32,902 bases of DNA from Prevotella sp. (GCA_017548275.1 JAFZAH010000046.1:1-32902); one strand, 5' to 3'. Positions 22,173 to 30,888 are shown, counted from the first letter of the stretch. Numbers and translations are program-made. Notes: a model not told the origin generated them from the letters alone.

Positions 22173-24719
22173 TCAATTGCCAAGAATCTCCACTTTATAT
22201 TTCATCACCTTCGGCAAGATGCACACGATATTCTTCTGCCCATGCGGCTCGATGGTGATATAATTATCACTATAAATGACCCCGTCAATGGGATTGCCTT
22301 TCTTGTCCTTGAGCACCACACGCTGCATATAAGCCACCTGGTCGGAGGGGTTGCTGACAGTCAGATTTACATACTCCCCGTTTTCTTCTGTCACTTTCAC
22401 CTGACATTTCGGGTGAAGTTGGTTGCCGATGGCCTTCATGTCTGCGTGTCGTATCACCGGGGTGCCCGTCCAGTCGGATTTCGGCCAGTCAAAGACATCC
22501 TCCGAACGTGTGAGGGCATATTCGTTCTCGGAGATGATATGGCCGTCAGACTCAAGCGTCAGGAAGAGATAGCCATTGTCTTCGGCCAATTCGATGGCGT
22601 CAAATACTGCTACCGACGATAGGGGCGGCATCGTCACTTGTTTCACCTGGCTTAGCAGCAATTTCCCATCCATACCATACACGTTCATGCGAGCAGTTGC
22701 AATGATGGTATCATCCAGACTGTTGACCGCTCGCACATCGTGCTGATAGTGGTTATAAATGAGTTGCACAGGTTCGCACGCTTTTCTTACTGCATAGAAC
22801 GACGCATTGGGTCGCAGATAATAATCATAGAGTTGCCAATAGACGCTGGGCCTTGCGCTGTTGAGCATCCATTGCACCAAAGCCGTAGCCTTCGGAAAGT
22901 TATAACGGAACGCCTCGAACATGGCTTTCGTGCCGTCGTAGTTGACCATGTTGGCCTTGCGGAGGAAGTCATCCAAACCTGTAGCCTCTCCATATCTTTC
23001 TGCGACCGTTTTTTTCAGGATATCCAGTTTATTGAACGCCTCAGCCGCCGAAGTGCAGTGGTAATCCCACACTTTGTCCAACGGCCACAGTTTATCGCCG
23101 AGCATCTGCCGCAATGACTCCTTCACGGGCAACTGCGCTCCGATACCCGTCTCGGTGTTGAAACCGAACGCACCGCCCGGAGCCTCGCTCCTGTACCAAT
23201 AGGCGGGAGCGACATATTCATAGGGACCCGCCATCTTGGTGCCTGAAGCGCCCGAGATATCGCTCTCCATCTGTTTGGCGGAAGTGATGTAAGGACGGTC
23301 GTCGATGGTCTTTTGCGCCTCCTGATAATGCTGTTCCAGTTTAGGAACGGGCAGTTTGTCACTACCCACGAACCATGCGATGATGGAGGGGTGATTGCGG
23401 AGATAGCGCAACTGGTCGTCGTATGAGCGCGAGATGATTTCCACGTCATCGTCGGTAAGAATGCCGCCGTAACGGTCATCGCAGGGTTTTCCGAGATAGT
23501 CCTCCCACTCCCAGAAACAACTCCATCCCGCCAACAACAAGATGCCTTTCTCGTCGCAGAGGTCATAGAGTGCCTGCGATGTGCCCCAGAACCCTTCAAG
23601 GCGCACAGTGTTGAGATTCATCTGTTTGACCATTTCCAACTGGCGGTCGTAACTATCGGCATTGTCGCGAAGGAAGATATCATCCGTCCAACCGGCACCC
23701 AGCAATTGGATGCGCTTGCCGTTGAGCGTAAAGGCGCGATAGCCGTCGCTGGTGATGAAACTGCCGACTTCGCGGATGCCAAAAGACACTTCCTGATTGT
23801 CAGAGAGAACATCATTTTGTTCAAACGAAAGATTCATGGAATACAAGGTGGGCGAGCCCATCGTATAGCACCACCACAGTCTCGGGTTCATCACATGCAA
23901 GGTCTCCATGACCTCGTCGTCAATCCTGACAGTCTTTGTCTGTTTGGCTTTCAGGGTGACAGGGACGTCACACTCCTCCCCCTCGAACGAACATACCAGT
24001 TTCCCGGTTACATCACGATTGCTGAGGTTGCGCACCTGGGTCTCGACATTCACCCACGCCTCTTTTAACGTGTTCAGATTGAGGCGCGTACACACCCGAG
24101 GCGACTCTATCACCACGGGACCGCAACGCTGCACCTTGACAGGCCTGACGATGCCCATGCTCTCGTCAAGCGGACGAGGGTTCCAATCTACGAAACCGAT
24201 GTTATACTCTCCGGGCTGACAGCGCCATGTCTCCACCACCAGCGTGTTCTGTTCCTTCGCCACACCTGTCACGTCGATGGCAAAGGTACGGAAAGGACCT
24301 GCTATGGTGTCACGCGAGGCCACCTTCACCCCATTGAGGTAGATATCGGCACGATAATCGAGTCCCTCAAACAACAAACGAACATGTTCGTTGTCGTTCA
24401 AACCATCCAAACGGAATGATTTCTTAAAAAGCCAAGGCACGAGAAACCGTTGTTTGTCATATTGGCGGTAATTGTCTTTCTCCAAGATGCCCTGGTACTC
24501 ACCATTGGCCGTAAGCGCTCCCATGACGGTAGTCGGGACACTTGTGGGATACCACTTGGCGGAAGATGCCCTACCCGACGACAAGGCTGCCCCATCCTGC
24601 CCTACGACCTCCGACGACTGACATTCCCAACCCTCGCTCAACTCAACGGTCTGGGCGAATGCTACTTGTGTACAGAGCCAAAATGACATCAATGACACGA
24701 TTTTTCTTGTTATATTCAT
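22173..24719 (-). CDS. GH2 exo-beta-D-glucosaminidase-like glycosidase
   Basis: This 848-residue exported enzyme starts at ATG 24719 with the signal MNITRKIVSLMSFWLCTQVAFAQ; an in-frame ATG at 24764 only adds 15 residues before the signal. The order is jelly-roll domain (VPWLFKKSFRLDG, LLFEGLDYRADIYLNGVKVA), Ig-like domain, TIM barrel (AFTLNGKRIQLLGAGWTDD, VRLEGFWGTSQALYDLCDEKGILLLAGWSCFWEW), and C-terminal Ig-like domains. At the acid/base site, where most GH2 enzymes have Asn-Glu, it has Gly-Ser-Asp (Asp454). This is the feature of exo-beta-glucosaminidases such as CsxA. The nucleophile is probably Glu523 in FNTETGIG. The likely substrate is chitosan-type or GlcN-linked glycans. An ROK kinase lies 76 bases upstream in the same orientation. 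Confidence 0.85.
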   Translation of the reverse strand: MNITRKIVSLMSFWLCTQVAFAQTVELSEGWECQSSEVVGQDGAALSSGRASSAKWYPTSVPTTVMGALTANGEYQGILEKDNYRQYDKQRFLVPWLFKKSFRLDGLNDNEHVRLLFEGLDYRADIYLNGVKVASRDTIAGPFRTFAIDVTGVAKEQNTLVVETWRCQPGEYNIGFVDWNPRPLDESMGIVRPVKVQRCGPVVIESPRVCTRLNLNTLKEAWVNVETQVRNLSNRDVTGKLVCSFEGEECDVPVTLKAKQTKTVRIDDEVMETLHVMNPRLWWCYTMGSPTLYSMNLSFEQNDVLSDNQEVSFGIREVGSFITSDGYRAFTLNGKRIQLLGAGWTDDIFLRDNADSYDRQLEMVKQMNLNTVRLEGFWGTSQALYDLCDEKGILLLAGWSCFWEWEDYLGKPCDDRYGGILTDDDVEIISRSYDDQLRYLRNHPSIIAWFVGSDKLPVPKLEQHYQEAQKTIDDRPYITSAKQMESDISGASGTKMAGPYEYVAPAYWYRSEAPGGAFGFNTETGIGAQLPVKESLRQMLGDKLWPLDKVWDYHCTSAAEAFNKLDILKKTVAERYGEATGLDDFLRKANMVNYDGTKAMFEAFRYNFPKATALVQWMLNSARPSVYWQLYDYYLRPNASFYAVRKACEPVQLIYNHYQHDVRAVNSLDDTIIATARMNVYGMDGKLLLSQVKQVTMPPLSSVAVFDAIELAEDNGYLFLTLESDGHIISENEYALTRSEDVFDWPKSDWTGTPVIRHADMKAIGNQLHPKCQVKVTEENGEYVNLTVSNPSDQVAYMQRVVLKDKKGNPIDGVIYSDNYITIEPHGQKNIVCILPKVMKYKVEILGN

Positions 24720-24795
24720 GAGTAATAATATTTGACGATATAGTTTTGATAAATACTCTGGCATTTCCAGGGTTCTTCAGGGTTTTCTAAGAGAA

Positions 24796-25617
24796 TCACT
24801 CTTCAAGCGCGGCGGCACCGAGCAGAGCCGCGTTTTCGAGATGCGAGGGGGCGATATGCAGGCGGGCCACAGACTCAGGATAAGGGAACTCGCCAAGACG
24901 TGCCAACATTCCATCCTTGTAAAAGTCGAAAGCATCGGCAATACCACCGCCTATGAAAACGGCCTCAGGGTCATAGGCAAAGAGCACGGCTTCGACCAAA
25001 CAGCCCAGATTGTCGCCGAAAACACGCCAAATGTCGAGTGCCTTCTGGTCACCCCGACGGGCATCCGCTGCCAATTGTTTGCCCGTCGTGCCATATTCTT
25101 CGAAGAAACGGCTGGCACAATAGTACTCATAGTCTTTTTCGCGGAAAGGCAGCGAACCGACCTCGCCGGCACAGGTATTACGCCCATTGTAAAGACGGCC
25201 GCCGATAATCAGACCCGAGCCCACACCGGTGCCGAGAGTCAATCCCACCATGTCGTTATAATCACGGCCCTCGCCAAACACATGCACACCCAACGCGAAA
25301 CAGTTGGCGTCGTTGTTGATGAACACAGGACGATGAAAAGCATCTTCCATGATATCTTTGAGATGGACCTCCTCCCATGCAGGAATGTTCGCGGCATGAT
25401 AGACAATGCCACGCTCACGGTCAACGATCGTCGGCACGCCCACACCGATGGATGTCACATCGTCGGTCAACAACCGTTTTACCAATGCCAGCAATGCGGC
25501 GTTCACCTCTTGCTCCGACCCTTTCGGGCAAGGCACCACCTCTTTCCTGACAAGCCGTTCGTCATCGACCAGCCCCGCCCTGAAATTGGTACCGCCCAAA
25601 TCCAATCCGATTCTCAT
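24796..25617 (-). CDS. ROK-family sugar kinase
   Basis: This 273-residue cytoplasmic kinase starts at ATG 25617 (MRIGLDLGGTNFRAGLVDD). The frame extends upstream to 25701 but without family sequence. Motifs: the ATP phosphate loop DLGGTNFRAG, SIGVGVPTIVDRERGIV, the catalytic region INNDANCFALG with the general-base Asp, TLGTGVGSGLIIGGRLYNG, and FIGGGIAD. The zinc-binding C-x-C-G-x2-G-C-x-E motif of many ROK kinases is missing; at that place is YYCASRFFEEYG. The substrate is probably glucose, glucosamine, N-acetylglucosamine or mannose. The neighbouring GH2 gene suggests glucosamine (inference). It is probably the first gene of a two-gene operon. Confidence 0.88.
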   Translation of the reverse strand: MRIGLDLGGTNFRAGLVDDERLVRKEVVPCPKGSEQEVNAALLALVKRLLTDDVTSIGVGVPTIVDRERGIVYHAANIPAWEEVHLKDIMEDAFHRPVFINNDANCFALGVHVFGEGRDYNDMVGLTLGTGVGSGLIIGGRLYNGRNTCAGEVGSLPFREKDYEYYCASRFFEEYGTTGKQLAADARRGDQKALDIWRVFGDNLGCLVEAVLFAYDPEAVFIGGGIADAFDFYKDGMLARLGEFPYPESVARLHIAPSHLENAALLGAAALEE

Positions 25618-25680
25618 AAGTTTGTATTTAATGTTGATTAAAGTAGTTAGAAAAAGACAAATGCAGATTACGCTCCCATC

Positions 25681-25756
25681 AACACCCAGAACTCCCATCA
25701 ACTCCCAGAACTCCCATCAACTCCCAGCCCCCAAACGACTAAACGACCAAACACTT
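25681..25756. repeat. Period-19 array plus octamers overlapping the HAD stop codon
   Basis: A 19-base unit AACNCCCAGAACTCCCATC occurs at 25681-25699 and 25700-25718, with a partial third copy (25719-25727). Octamers AAACGACT, AAACGACC and AAACACTT follow at 25733-25756. The last octamers encode the C terminus and stop of the minus-strand HAD gene. Confidence 0.8.
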
Positions 25757-26152
25757 AATCACCCTCTCCCAGTCTCTCATGGGGTCGAAGCCGAATTTAT
25801 CGTCTATGCCCACGTTGAAATAAAATTTGGCGTCGAAATTCGAAAGACGGGTGTTGTCCACCTCCGGATTGCCGTTGGCATAGTCGAAACGGATGCCGTC
25901 CTCGGCAAATTGCTTCAGATAAGCATCCATCTTGTCTTCATGGCAAGCGCTCCACACAATCAGACAAATATCCTCACGCGCCGACATCAGTTGCAACGCC
26001 TCTTTGGCAAGGGGGTAATAGTCGTACGTCTCCTCATCTTCATAACACGCGCGTACGATGGTGTCATGGATATCCACGACGACATAGATTTTCTCCCAGT
26101 TTTTCTCTCTCTTGCGTTTGAAAGCGGCTTGAAATGCTTTGCTGATGCTCAT
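25739..26152 (-). CDS. HAD-superfamily-like hydrolase with altered motif I
   Basis: This 137-residue cytoplasmic protein has the HAD strand order: motif I VVVDIHDT (Asp27-x-His29-x-Thr31), motif II LIVWSACH (Ser68), motif III Lys109 (FDAKFYF) and motif IV GIDDKFGFDP (Asp117, Asp118). Classical HADs have DxDxT; the second Asp, the general acid, is His here. A Cap domain is absent, as in small phosphatases. It could be a phosphatase with altered acid/base chemistry or a binding-only protein. Its last residues (Lys-Cys-Leu-Val-Val) are encoded by an octamer repeat. A -7 element TACCTTTG lies at 26188-26181. I assign the fold with moderate and the reaction with low confidence. Confidence 0.65.
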   Translation of the reverse strand: MSISKAFQAAFKRKREKNWEKIYVVVDIHDTIVRACYEDEETYDYYPLAKEALQLMSAREDICLIVWSACHEDKMDAYLKQFAEDGIRFDYANGNPEVDNTRLSNFDAKFYFNVGIDDKFGFDPMRDWERVIKCLVV

Positions 26153-26260
26153 GGTAATTGCGGGGAATAGATTGTTTATGCAAAGGTAAAGAAAAAGAAC
26201 GAAACGATAGCGGTTTTTGTTTTAATTTTATATCTTTGCAAAAAGAAAAAAGACTTCACC
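26153..26260. promoter_or_regulatory. Divergent promoter region
   Basis: A minus-strand -7 TACCTTTG (26188-26181) serves the HAD gene and a plus-strand -7 TATCTTTG (26231-26238) serves the secreted protein at 26261. Neither has a well-spaced TTTG at -33, so only the -7 elements are supported. Confidence 0.4.
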
Positions 26261-26812
26261 ATGAAAAGAACAATTCTATTGGCATTGGCGGCTGTTGTTT
26301 GCATAGCCATCCAAGCACAGAGCATATCGAAAAAAGACATTGACAAGACCGCCTTCTCTTATACGTACACACTCTCTGGGGGCATGTCGAGACTTATGTC
26401 CCGTGACGGCCGACTTGTCCGTCAAGGAATAGAAATCAACATTGCGAGAAAAGGCGGCGAGTGGTTTGTTTTTGGTTATCGTAATGAGGATGAACAGAGC
26501 ATGAAAGTGCCTGAGAAAGTGGCTAAACGCGTGATGAAGATGTTGAAGAGAATCAAATGGTCTGACCTCCATCCGGAACCTGTTGAAGGAATGATCAAAA
26601 CTTTCGCCGATGACGCTCCACACTGGACGTTGGAAGCCGAGAATCTTTTCGGGAAAATTATCCGTGAATCGGGCAACGAACTCGAGGGGTATGCAGAACC
26701 TAAAAAGATAAAGAAAGCCTTTGATAAAGTCATCCGTCAAATCGACAACGTCAATGACTATCTCAAGGGCTTCCTCACCATTGACTGGGGATCGCTCAAG
26801 CGAAAAAAGTAA
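26261..26812 (+). CDS. Secreted protein of unknown function
   Basis: I do not recognise this 183-residue protein. It has a signal peptide (MKRTILLALAAVVCIAIQAQ) cleaved by signal peptidase I, followed by a Lys/Arg-rich mature domain: FSYTYTLSGGMSRLMSRDG, INIARKGGEWFVFGYRNEDEQ, VPEKVAKRVMKMLKRIKW, and a C-terminal helical part with NVNDYLKGFLTIDWGSLKRKK. The predicted folding is mixed alpha/beta with amphipathic helices after residue 85. It is monocistronic and divergent from the HAD gene. Periplasmic location is inferred. Confidence 0.75.
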   Translation: MKRTILLALAAVVCIAIQAQSISKKDIDKTAFSYTYTLSGGMSRLMSRDGRLVRQGIEINIARKGGEWFVFGYRNEDEQSMKVPEKVAKRVMKMLKRIKWSDLHPEPVEGMIKTFADDAPHWTLEAENLFGKIIRESGNELEGYAEPKKIKKAFDKVIRQIDNVNDYLKGFLTIDWGSLKRKK

Positions 26813-26890
26813 CTCAACTATAGGAAACGAGATTTTCGATAGGTCTTGAAGTCTTTTGGTCACTACGCTTGCAGGTTTTGAGGTGGCAGG

Positions 26891-27937
26891 TCACACCAGC
26901 AATTCCCTCCCTTTGGGAGGGTCAGGGTGGGTTTGGACCATCATCTTCATGCCCCATTCATAGACCTGATCCATGACAGGCGTAGATTTGCCCTTCTCGT
27001 TTGCAAGTCTGCGGACAATGGCCAATCCGTACGAAAAATCCTCGGTAAAGTAACGGCTCTGAAAATCAGGGACATATCCGTCAACCGTTTTTTTCATCGG
27101 AGCCTTGATGCCCTTGAAGGCTTCTATACTGCGTAATTTCCTGGCCAGAGAAACGGCGTCGGCGCTATCATAGTATTCAAGCACTGAGGGGATACTGCCG
27201 GGTTCGATAGGCAACACCTCTAACAGACGCTGCAACTCCTCATCCATTGCCATGTAGAGGTTTGCCGCCCGCTCTGTCCACTCCTCATAAAACAACGGCA
27301 CATGGTCATAAGTAACACCCTCATGCCAGTCGCACCACAAATCATAAAGACGCGAGGGGTGCAGCAACGGGTTGCTGTTGGAAAGGCTTGCCTCATAGAA
27401 ACTATTGAGTAAATGAACGGGGGTTTTCAACATCTTTTCTAATGATTCACGCAAACCCTCCTTATCATCTGTGTGCTCTATGGCCACACTGAGACTATCC
27501 TTATAGCCCATCAGTCGGGCACGGCTGCCATATTCGACCGTGCGCGAGATGAAGGGTACACGCTGAAAACCAAAGAGTGGAATATTTGGCGGAAGAATGC
27601 TCATCGCTTCAAAAAAGAAGCCGGTGTTGCTCACCACACTGCCCACAGCCGTTGATGGCGACAGACAGTTTTTTATATTTTCAAGTATTTCGCGGATAGA
27701 ATAGCCTGGCAGGCAGAGCAGTACCACATCGGCACCAGAGACAGCCTGAGCGGCTTCGCTGTAGATGCCGTCCAGTTCCCCTCTGAGTTCGCCTCCGTCA
27801 GGTGTCTCAACGATAATATCCTTTTTCCATCGCCCAGGGTGGCGCGTCAGCACACATACCTCATATCTGTGCTGCGCTGACACGAATCCGGCCACGACAT
27901 GGCCCAAGTTTCCTCCTCCACAGATACAGATTTTCAT
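26891..27937 (-). CDS. NAD(P)-dependent octopine/nopaline dehydrogenase-family protein
   Basis: This 348-residue cytoplasmic oxidoreductase has an N-terminal Rossmann domain with GGGNLGHVVAGF (residues 7-18) and ADVVLLCLPGYS, then the helical octopine-dehydrogenase C-terminal domain (SNSNPLLHPSRLYD, WTERAANLYMAMDEELQRLLEVL, FQSRYFTEDFSYGLAIVRRLA). The latter region contains the HPxxLY-type motif of this family. Family members reductively condense an amino acid with a 2-oxo acid or act on related compounds; the substrate here is unknown. The gene lies 38 bases after GH95 on the same strand. The last 12-13 residues (THPDPPKGRELLV) are encoded by a GC palindrome copy at 26903-26933 and look foreign to the family. 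Confidence 0.8.
   Translation of the reverse strand: MKICICGGGNLGHVVAGFVSAQHRYEVCVLTRHPGRWKKDIIVETPDGGELRGELDGIYSEAAQAVSGADVVLLCLPGYSIREILENIKNCLSPSTAVGSVVSNTGFFFEAMSILPPNIPLFGFQRVPFISRTVEYGSRARLMGYKDSLSVAIEHTDDKEGLRESLEKMLKTPVHLLNSFYEASLSNSNPLLHPSRLYDLWCDWHEGVTYDHVPLFYEEWTERAANLYMAMDEELQRLLEVLPIEPGSIPSVLEYYDSADAVSLARKLRSIEAFKGIKAPMKKTVDGYVPDFQSRYFTEDFSYGLAIVRRLANEKGKSTPVMDQVYEWGMKMMVQTHPDPPKGRELLV
26903..26933 (-). repeat. 31-base palindromic element inside a CDS 3' end
   Basis: On the minus strand it is identical to 2026-2056 at 30 of 31 positions (T/G change). The core CCCTCCC-AAA-GGGAGGG is a perfect 7-base stem. It supplies most of the last 13 codons of the dehydrogenase gene. Confidence 0.85.
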
Positions 27938-27975
27938 TCTTCCCGTTCTTTTAGAGCGTCACCCATGTTGTCGGA

Positions 27976-30468
27976 TTACTTCACCGTCTTCAACTCTATC
28001 ACCTGCCCTTTCTTGGTCACGATGTCATACTCATAGACCGGTCGAAGGGTGGCCGACGGAGTCTGTTGCAGTTCTTTTGACACGAGCGGCTGTTTCACCT
28101 CGGCGCCCATGAGCAAGGGGTTGGGACAGGTACCGGAAGCCTTTTTCAGGCCTTTTCCGGTCAGCGGATAATAGGAGCGGACGCGCAGCGTGCCGCCGAT
28201 GGTGGAACGGATGCGGACGGTCATTTCACGACCCTTCGAATTCCAATTCTCATCGACCACGAACCCGCCACGGGCACATAAGCCTTTCACCTCGCCATAA
28301 CTCCAACAGTCGGGCAGCGCTGGCAGCAGATGCACGGCGCCGTCGTGACTTTGCAGCAACATCTCTGCCACTCCGGCCGTAAAACCGAAATTGCCGTCAA
28401 TTTGGAAGGGCGGATGAGCATCGAAGAGGTTGGGATAAGTACGTCCCAACGCCATTTGTTCACGAGCATTCTCCTTGAAATAATCGCCTGAACGGCCGTC
28501 GGGCGGCATCAGGTGCAACATATTCGATATGATGCGGTAGGCATGGTTGCCGTCGAGCATACGCGCCCAGAAATTGATTTTCCACCCTAGACTCCATCCT
28601 GTGGCCATGTCGCCGCGCTGTTGCAACGTGTTTGCCGCGGCGGCGAAGAGTTCGGGATGACTGTAGGGTGAAATCTGATTCGAGGGATATAGTCCGTAGA
28701 GGTGCGAGATATGGCGGTGTTCGTCTTTCGGGTCATCACCGTCAATCAGCCATTCCTGCAATTGTCCGTGGCGTCCGATTTGCATAGGGGGCAACTTATC
28801 GAGCACGTTTTTCAAGCGCTGCTGATAGTCGGCGGGTTCGCCCAGAATGCGGGCGGCGGCCAAGGTATTGCTCAATGCGTCGAACACGATTTGATTGTCC
28901 ATGGTGCATCCTGCCGTCACGGCCGTGCGTTTGCCCATGGGTCCGTGCTCCGGCGACACCGACGGCACTGCCACCAACCACCCGTACTGCGGATGGGGTT
29001 GCAGATAGTCAAGATAGAAATCGGCAGTGCCCTTGATGATGGGATACCACTGACGGAGGAAGGCTTTGTCGCCAGAGTAGAGATAATGCTGCCAAAGATG
29101 TGTGGCAAGCCATGCACCGCCGTTGGGGAACATGCCCCACTCCGCGCCGTCCAACGGTCCTGCGATGCGCCACAGGTCGGTGTTGTGGTGGGCTGTCCAT
29201 CCGCCGCAGTGATACATCTGCTGCGCAGTCTTGGCGCCCGTCTCGCTCAAGTCGCGTATCATCGAGAAGAACGGTCCTTGCGTCTCGGACAGATTGCACA
29301 CCTCAGCGGGCCAATAGTTCATTTCGGCGTTGATGTTGATGGTGTATTTCGAGTCCCACGGCGCCATGACCTTATCGTTCCACACGCCCTGCAGATTGGC
29401 GGGCTGTGTGCCGGGCTGCGAACTGCTGATGAGCAAATAGCGCCCGTATTGGAACATCAGTGCCACAAAGCCATAATCATCGCTCTTGGAGAAATTCATG
29501 AGTCTGTCAGAGGTTGATATCAGCCCCGAATCGGTCAGTGGTTTGGGCAGCGTCAGACTCACGCGGTTATATTGTTCTTGGTATTTCTCCTCATGGCGTT
29601 TGAGCAGTTTTTGGTAAGATTTGCCGTTGATGGCTTTCAATACGGCATCGTTCTTGGCCGAGGCATTGCCGCTCACATCGTGGTAATTGACGTAATTCGT
29701 CGCAGCCGTGATGTAGAGCGTCGCTGATGAGGCATTGCTCACTTTCATCTCGTCGCCTTCACCGTTCACCTCACCGTCGGTGTCGATTTTCACGCGGCAT
29801 TCGGCTTTCAAACCAGCCTTGATGCCCTCATGGTCGGCTCCGTCGATGACGGCCGTCAACATGTGATAATCCACATGGCGCGCGATGGGCATCTGACTGC
29901 GCAATCCAAAGGTGAAGTTGAGTTTCCGGTTACTCGAATAAGGCTCCATCCTCACCACGATGACATCATCTGCCATGGAGGCGAACACCGTGTATTTGTA
30001 TCCGTTAGCCTCCTGACCATGGTCGCAAAAATACATCTCGGCCTCGGCCTTGTCTAAATGCAGGTAACGGTGGTAAACCAACGGTTCCTTCTCACCGCCC
30101 GTACGGATATACAGGTCGGCCATAGGCAGGAAACGCTGACCATGCGGGCCTTTGATGAAATGTTTGTTGATGAGGTCAGCGGCAGCCTCTTCCTGACCGT
30201 CGAAAATCAACTGTCTTACTTCTGCCAGATGGTCATACGACTCCGAGGAGTTGTTGTCATGGGGCGAACCGCTCCAGAAGGTGTCTTCATTCAGAGAGAT
30301 GACCTCCTCGTCGGTACGTCCGAAGACCATGGCACCCAAATGGCCGTTACCGATGGGTAGGGCTTCTAGCCAACTGTTGGCGGGCTTGTGATAAGATAAT
30401 AAATAATTTTGCGCCGCTGCATTGGCTGCCCAAACCAGGCAACACAAACATATCAATGCTTTTTTCAT
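27976..30468 (-). CDS. GH95 alpha-L-fucosidase-type glycosidase
   Basis: This 830-residue exported enzyme has the signal MKKALICLCCLVWAANAAAQ. The N-terminal beta-domain (LPIGNGHLGAMVFGRTDEEVISLNEDTFWSG) is the GH95 hallmark, followed by an (alpha/alpha)6 barrel. Catalytic candidates align with Bifidobacterium AfcA: Asn378-x-Asn380 (NINAEMNYW), Glu507 (VSPEHGP) and Asp691 (FQIDGNFG). The enzyme inverts and releases alpha-1,2-linked L-fucose (or L-galactose) from host mucin or plant glycans. No SusC/SusD pair or regulator is close by. A Cys-rich lipobox gene ends only 10 bases upstream on the same strand, so the two are probably co-transcribed. Confidence 0.93.
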   Translation of the reverse strand: MKKALICLCCLVWAANAAAQNYLLSYHKPANSWLEALPIGNGHLGAMVFGRTDEEVISLNEDTFWSGSPHDNNSSESYDHLAEVRQLIFDGQEEAAADLINKHFIKGPHGQRFLPMADLYIRTGGEKEPLVYHRYLHLDKAEAEMYFCDHGQEANGYKYTVFASMADDVIVVRMEPYSSNRKLNFTFGLRSQMPIARHVDYHMLTAVIDGADHEGIKAGLKAECRVKIDTDGEVNGEGDEMKVSNASSATLYITAATNYVNYHDVSGNASAKNDAVLKAINGKSYQKLLKRHEEKYQEQYNRVSLTLPKPLTDSGLISTSDRLMNFSKSDDYGFVALMFQYGRYLLISSSQPGTQPANLQGVWNDKVMAPWDSKYTININAEMNYWPAEVCNLSETQGPFFSMIRDLSETGAKTAQQMYHCGGWTAHHNTDLWRIAGPLDGAEWGMFPNGGAWLATHLWQHYLYSGDKAFLRQWYPIIKGTADFYLDYLQPHPQYGWLVAVPSVSPEHGPMGKRTAVTAGCTMDNQIVFDALSNTLAAARILGEPADYQQRLKNVLDKLPPMQIGRHGQLQEWLIDGDDPKDEHRHISHLYGLYPSNQISPYSHPELFAAAANTLQQRGDMATGWSLGWKINFWARMLDGNHAYRIISNMLHLMPPDGRSGDYFKENAREQMALGRTYPNLFDAHPPFQIDGNFGFTAGVAEMLLQSHDGAVHLLPALPDCWSYGEVKGLCARGGFVVDENWNSKGREMTVRIRSTIGGTLRVRSYYPLTGKGLKKASGTCPNPLLMGAEVKQPLVSKELQQTPSATLRPVYEYDIVTKKGQVIELKTVK

Positions 30469-30478
30469 GACGATTCTC

Positions 30479-30859
30479 TTACTTCTCTTTTACTACATTC
30501 ATGTCCACAGAGTCGGGCAAAGCCTCCACATCGCCTGCCAATTCCTCAATCGTGTCGTTTTTTGACACATTTGTTGTTCGGGGGTCTTTCTCCACCATGC
30601 CGCTCGGCTGGAAGAGATTGCAACTGGCCAATGTGCCCAGGCTCATCGACAGTCCGGCGATGACCACCGCCTTGCCTGCACGGCGACGCAGACTGATTTG
30701 CCGCTCCAGATAACGCATCTCGGCCTCACATGCCGGACAGGTACCGGCGCACTCGCCCTCATGATGGCACTCACGGGGTTCATATACAATCTCATTCGCC
30801 TCGGCGATACGCTTGCGCACCGATTTCAAGGCCTTACATATTGCTTTTCCTTTGGTCAT
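30479..30859 (-). CDS. Cys-rich lipobox protein, paralogue 2
   Basis: Function unknown. This 126-residue protein has the same 80-residue module as paralogues 1 and 3: MTKGKAICKALKSVRKRIAEAN, then ECHHEGECAGTCPACEAE (Cys31, 37, 41, 44), LRRRAGK, AVVIAGLSMSLG and the lipobox LASC (Cys80). The 46-residue tail is acidic (KNDTIEELAGDVEALPDSVDMNVVKEK). The DNA of the module is more than 90 percent identical by eye to paralogue 3, while the tails differ. A full-consensus promoter is at 30889-30919. GH95 begins 10 bases after its stop, so it is probably the first gene of that operon. It could be an anchored partner of secreted enzymes (speculation). Confidence 0.85.
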   Translation of the reverse strand: MTKGKAICKALKSVRKRIAEANEIVYEPRECHHEGECAGTCPACEAEMRYLERQISLRRRAGKAVVIAGLSMSLGTLASCNLFQPSGMVEKDPRTTNVSKNDTIEELAGDVEALPDSVDMNVVKEK

Positions 30860-30888
30860 AATCGTAACGGGTTAATATGATTGGTTGA

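Noticed and set aside
22173-30468. Polysaccharide utilisation locus
   Set aside because: GH2 and GH95 enzymes are present, but no SusC/SusD pair, sensor-regulator or sulfatase is seen, and unrelated genes lie between them.
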